A stretch of DNA of 44,500 bases from Bacteroidales bacterium (GTDB lineage: Bacteria; Bacteroidota; Bacteroidia; Bacteroidales; P3): assembly GCA_017960475.1 (NCBI GenBank), contig JAGCZH010000010.1:1-44500 (forward strand), in the 5' to 3' direction. Both the position numbers and the translations under genes were made by a program. Within the stretch, counting starts at the first letter, position 1; each line of letters begins with the position of its first letter. The notes under the pieces were generated by a model, which saw only the letters and a list, made by a program, of their open reading frames with translations, was not told the origin of the DNA and did not search any database. Shown here piece by piece: positions 44,001 to 44,500 of the stretch.

Positions 44001-44344
44001 TTGTGGAGCTCGCCGCCCATCACGGTGTTTGCCACGACTCCGCCATGGTGGTGATACCATTCCGCAAAGCGACAATATGGGCACCCAACGTCTTCACCCC
44101 CGGCGAGAGCAACAATAATAGGTTCTTTGTCCGCTATATGGGTATCACCGACTACAGAATAGACCTCTACACCCGCGAGGGCGCCCTTGTGTGGCACAGC
44201 GAGGACATGAACGAAGGCTGGGACGGCACCTACAAAGGCAAACCTATGCCTCAGGCGTCGTACGTGTGGATTATACACTACCGCGACGTGACAGCGCCCA
44301 AAAACCTGCTTTCGAAAAAAGGCACCGTGACATTGCTGAGATAA
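35009..44344 (+). CDS. Giant T9SS-exported repeat protein (CUB, FN3, PKD, repeats, CHU_C)
   Basis: A 3111-residue surface or secreted protein, cytoplasm-exported by Sec (signal peptide KIFFTLLFFILLCQFNASAQ) and then by T9SS. Approximate order: CUB-like domain 64-155 (CNATLTI, YQGESSSY, FYSDHFGRDDGFDF), FN3-like 160-235, a beta domain with paired Cys, PKD-like 532-625 (WDFGNGQSSTDYYT, YNAAGTYNVTLVV), an Ig-like part, about 38 repeat units 708-2857, a further Ig/PKD-like region, and a gliding-motility-type sorting domain 3027-3111 (WAPNVFTPGESNNN, WDGTYKGKPMPQASYVWII). No catalytic domain is seen, so adhesin or stalk is the likely role. Start: ATG at 35009 (ATG 35018 is possible); a TTG at 34961 lies on the promoter. 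PorU and PorV upstream in the window are its probable processing partners. The reading frame is intact across the repeats. Confidence 0.88.
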   Translation: MTLMHKSKIFFTLLFFILLCQFNASAQYITMPQLGDSTIVLNNHYTRHVYDPGGYSSYYSNGKYPVDCNATLTIKSHDNRPFSLVGDFEIEEGDFLTIYQGESSSYPIQGFYTGNGSVKIYCYSGAVTLHFYSDHFGRDDGFDFDICFPEIYNVHAERTNDVYTNIYWQSNSYNNFYVDYLPSRDPSRLYTEHHRYSGNDSLWSLAPGTEYSYYIRPYYGSNINDTANYCTVPAHHFRTPKVRDCGTCDHYKECIDYTQFNNSERVTCFKGTKSWGDSVECVVDYGSPDIRSQHTKNTDPSAYVPNTGNQLRMIPSGDTASVRIGNWATGGGESILYEIHVDTNDYNLLNLQYAVVQQTIVGGLDINKPRFTIRLFDQNCLPVEPLCYCRDIMYQNNDTAWHTYTPGGNAQPYKWRNWTSMAIDLSDYHGKTLYLQFLSIDGEGASYAYYTLHCGRKQIDHILHCADNINNTFYAPEGFRYTWFRADQPDSVLSHERSLSVVDSGLYQCIVSPTDCDDTTCGYVINALATKRYPHAAFSYTYTASNCSFSVRFVNNSTIIGADGNPLWTNESCETALWDFGNGQSSTDYYTTEMTYNAAGTYNVTLVVSIAGGECKDSITIPVVLQWEHAVPYIEGEDSICPDGSTTLIMHNNATTPTWTFQGYNATRIDLPIDGEGINGRDTVRCLVTDSNECTYNFVVPITILPSYNYTVQQTICQAQLEEGWSWRGHTFYPGTTTDNFYYPGKTSRYCDSNVTLHLTVHPTYNEYPVYVFCDNTTSYPYPPNWQPPLIVYDTIGPHVYVFHNNVTGCDSIIHMTLREHVVAHDTVVAEICRDFAFDTFDFHYTASQTHTLGLHTATHTATEQIREWNQVQLCDSTMTLLLTVNPQTDTSIFVIRNESQLPYWFNGVSFSHNVTDTVFHLYNRYGCDSTIHFTFLINFNAQTHLYNTICDDALPFSWDGFTFTQAGTQTQHLHRTNGADSMVYRHLTVNPTFNNTTLDTICDDGSRLFCGTTYSSSGTYQHNLATIHNCDSVETLQLVVNPTNSNTVTETVCANHPYSFAGQSLSTSNTYTHTFDNIYHCDSVVTLNLTVNPVSETTIHDTVLENDLPRIFNGNSYNSDTENSIIVLANSHGCDSTIHYYLKVQWNQTNTVERTICDDALPYNWDGTIFTANDMPQQGRTIVKTVTLSDNHGADSVVTRRLTVNPTYNQNFNATICDNTSYSFAGTTYNTTGTYTHNLSSIHQCDSTVTLSLIVNAVTYSAVDTTILENDLASFVFNGLHFQGEVTNQTITITNNAGCDSNISFTLHIIPNVSTGDTHTICQSELPHIWNGVTFTNAGIQSTLLFTTNGADSIVRMVLYVNPTYFMPQTVTICDNQQTTFNNVTYNTAGTYVDTLQTIHQCDSVTQLTLIVNPTHVSEFYDTTCDNHPYYFGGSVRSSVGDHTHTFDNIFGCDSVVTLHLHIDSVTHSTIYDTIVENDLPYQFLGSTFTESLLDSSNSTFNYLLTTTNVRGCDSLINYFLTINRNQHTTVYQSICDNEFPVNWDGTMFTANDTRIADTVIVKNDTLMDISGADSVVTRRLHIFPTFNHDFNDTICNDTSYLWEGDNYTATGNYTKTLASVHQCDSVVTLHLKVNSVTYSTIVDTIVENDLPYTFLDSTFNMSDAQAQGNYITQNTIFTILNHEGCDSIITYTLLIHWNVYDTVDSTVCQSALPMQWNNAVFTGDSAVYDPQLATFNLNDTLTAWTGADSILTMRLHVNPTFDKHYYDTICSNEQVTFNNSVYNLPGNYAHLLQTIHQCDSLETLHLTVFGTSAASISDTIVENTLRDSYTFNGTLFDTNLFGSETYITPRFSQLDSTITIVNRWGCDSTINYTLNVHWNVAATADSTICENYLPLQWNNVSFTGDSGTYDTQNLTFNLNDTLLAFTGADSVLTMRVHIDTNSHSWIADTIVENNLPWTFLDSTFAETPGDSHNILFFRNASFTISNINGCDSIIAYSLYVHWNKTTDLYDTICENALPHTWQGAVFSRDSLQLTEAALNLCDTVIYPAAAGEDSLVVMHLFVKRNSSSTIYDTIVENSIPYTWNGVTFDSAFMSSQTSFTINGSLAKELQNTGIIANAAGCDSAANMNLLVWQNRRATADTNVCENFFDFSWNGVVFPDTALFQSDSVMLLTTHGADSLLTMRVTKLLNSYSQWSDTIVENQLAYTFNGAIFDHSLFGDTAALHLPPSSMTYNDSVVIIANQAGCDSLISYRLNVYWNVYSADNDTLCSAELPKQWNSRTFTQDIVASAPMEGRWRLATLYDTMPAWTGADSIIALRLHVMPSFSIPFYDTVCESQSFVWYGETLTVSGTYTQYFTTIDGCDSIEVLNFSNFPNYNLTYYDTICDYSGTMRLGVEYIGVAHLNTIHMCDSNETYHLWGMPVSYSTIDTIISDHQLPFEYNNQWFADSGISQAQFVLTNRYGCDSIINFTVTVMPTVRIAVDSSICDALLPLDWDGTVFSGDSTTYNSDLAAFVLIDTLHTRYGSDSIVTRRLHVSPSYNLTYYDTTCNGAPYHFGDSTYTVTGDYIHNYLTTIVDPIFGRQCDSIETLHLVVNAMSYATVSDTIVENQLPWTFGGVTFTSTDRIVDSTIIILNTVACDSVITYSLLVYPNTYVDFDTTVCDNELPFTWNGLTISHAGLDSIVVLLPDGTDSVSRLMTFVNPTYNTTDTVRVCDSYEWIDGNTYTESTRVNDYHLSSVHACDSVKNLMLTIDLSVTHHDSITSCDPYLWIDGETYSVSISGPSFLMQTIHQCDSTVILEFTKVEHKVTELFDTICKGVSYQFGGNLYTSTGSYSDSLMTEASCDSVVILNLHVLEPPFAEIRCEHDCETRIYTLTAQTDAPWFEWSSFPENPALTGHTHDRTIRVKPTTHERYLLWVDYKDVPTCPNDVDTNISPLLMPHAVIEYTPEFLTLDQLHLSLINRSTNEETHRWTINGDDYGDATRVSYFAKPDDDDSVVVELAAHHGVCHDSAMVVIPFRKATIWAPNVFTPGESNNNRFFVRYMGITDYRIDLYTREGALVWHSEDMNEGWDGTYKGKPMPQASYVWIIHYRDVTAPKNLLSKKGTVTLLR
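37130..43579 (+). repeat. Array of about 38 degenerate units in the giant protein
   Basis: Units average about 57 residues. The general form is D-T-(I)-C/E-N-x-L-P-x-x-W-x-G-x-x-F, a variable turn, then G-C/A-D-S-x-x-T-x-x-L-x-V-x-P. Class A has both cysteines (TICDN...QCDS, 13 units plus 3 divergent at the start). Class B has only the second (TIVENDLP...GCDS, 11 units), and class C only the first (TICDDALP...GADS, 11 units). DNA identity is limited to short stretches, such as an 18-nt segment encoding DTIVEN seen near 39428, 39941, 40466, 40856, 41228, 41600 and 42818 with only a C/T wobble. Confidence 0.85.
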
Positions 44345-44500
44345 CGAAAAATACAACTCTTTCCCGGCCTTGACGCAAATTGCGTGAAGAAATTTCCGAA
44401 ATAAAGGCGTTAAGAAACGTCAGTGAAGTCCTTCTTCGAAAGCTTTTTTAAAACGACCGCACCATAATACCCCTACTCCCTCAAAAAGAACCGACCTCGG
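44345..44500. other. Non-coding right edge
   Basis: I see no gene, -7 box or clear terminator in the last 156 nt. A small ACGCAA/TTGCGT dyad (about 44374-44387) and a T run near 44444 are not convincing as a terminator of the giant gene. Confidence 0.35.

Overview
The window reads as chromosomal DNA of an anaerobic Bacteroidales bacterium (phylum Bacteroidota). The evidence is: promoters of the Bacteroidota type (a -7 box TAnnTTTG, twice with a TTTG box exactly 19 nt upstream); type IX secretion (T9SS) genes (PorP/SprF family, PorK/GldK, PorU, PorV); a MurF-alanine racemase fusion; DUF2851 and OstA-like proteins; and HydF, which implies an [FeFe] hydrogenase. I cannot name a genus. No transposase, phage gene, integrase or CRISPR array was seen. 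Gene content is mostly core, with one very large accessory surface-protein gene at the right end.

Layout. 1-467: minus-strand stable-RNA-type promoter and leader running off the left edge, an AT-rich spacer, and the folA terminator. 468-2215 (-): hydF-folA. 2437-3564 (+): GNAT-HD fusion. 3794-3871 (+): tRNA-Val(CAC). 3933-5045 (-): membrane acyltransferase. 5232-7766 (+): ECF sigma factor, a single-pass membrane protein in the anti-sigma position, and an outer-membrane barrel protein. 7852-8403 (+): unknown protein. 8502-9356 (-): Wza-like export lipoprotein. 9680-9757 (+): tRNA-Val(GAC). 9836-11326 (-) and 11475-13220 (+): a divergent pair, a membrane polyferredoxin and a SulP anion transporter. 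13568-20697 (-): a long co-directional run in the order grpE, dnaJ, DUF2851, murF-alr, YtfE-like hemerythrin protein, LuxR-type regulator. 20870-22435 (-): OstA-like. 22649-25333 (-): porP-porK. 25672-32706 (+): porU-porV-ispF-clpS-nfeD-floA. 32784-34704 (+): thioesterase, conserved unknown, secreted endonuclease, all tightly coupled. 35009-44344 (+): a 3111-residue T9SS client.

How it fits together. PorP/PorK belong to the T9SS outer-membrane and periplasmic core; PorU (sortase) and PorV (shuttle) form its cell-surface attachment complex. The giant protein carries a signal peptide and a gliding-motility-type C-terminal sorting domain, so it is the obvious local substrate. PorL, PorM and PorN are not here: a terminator closes the porP-porK unit.

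The most notable structure is the giant protein's array of about 38 degenerate units of roughly 57 residues. They fall into three classes. A has both cysteines, B has only the second, and C has only the first. Each of the 11 B units is directly followed by a C unit, so the cysteine content balances across B-C pairs. This suggests a two-unit disulfide-linked building block in a surface stalk.
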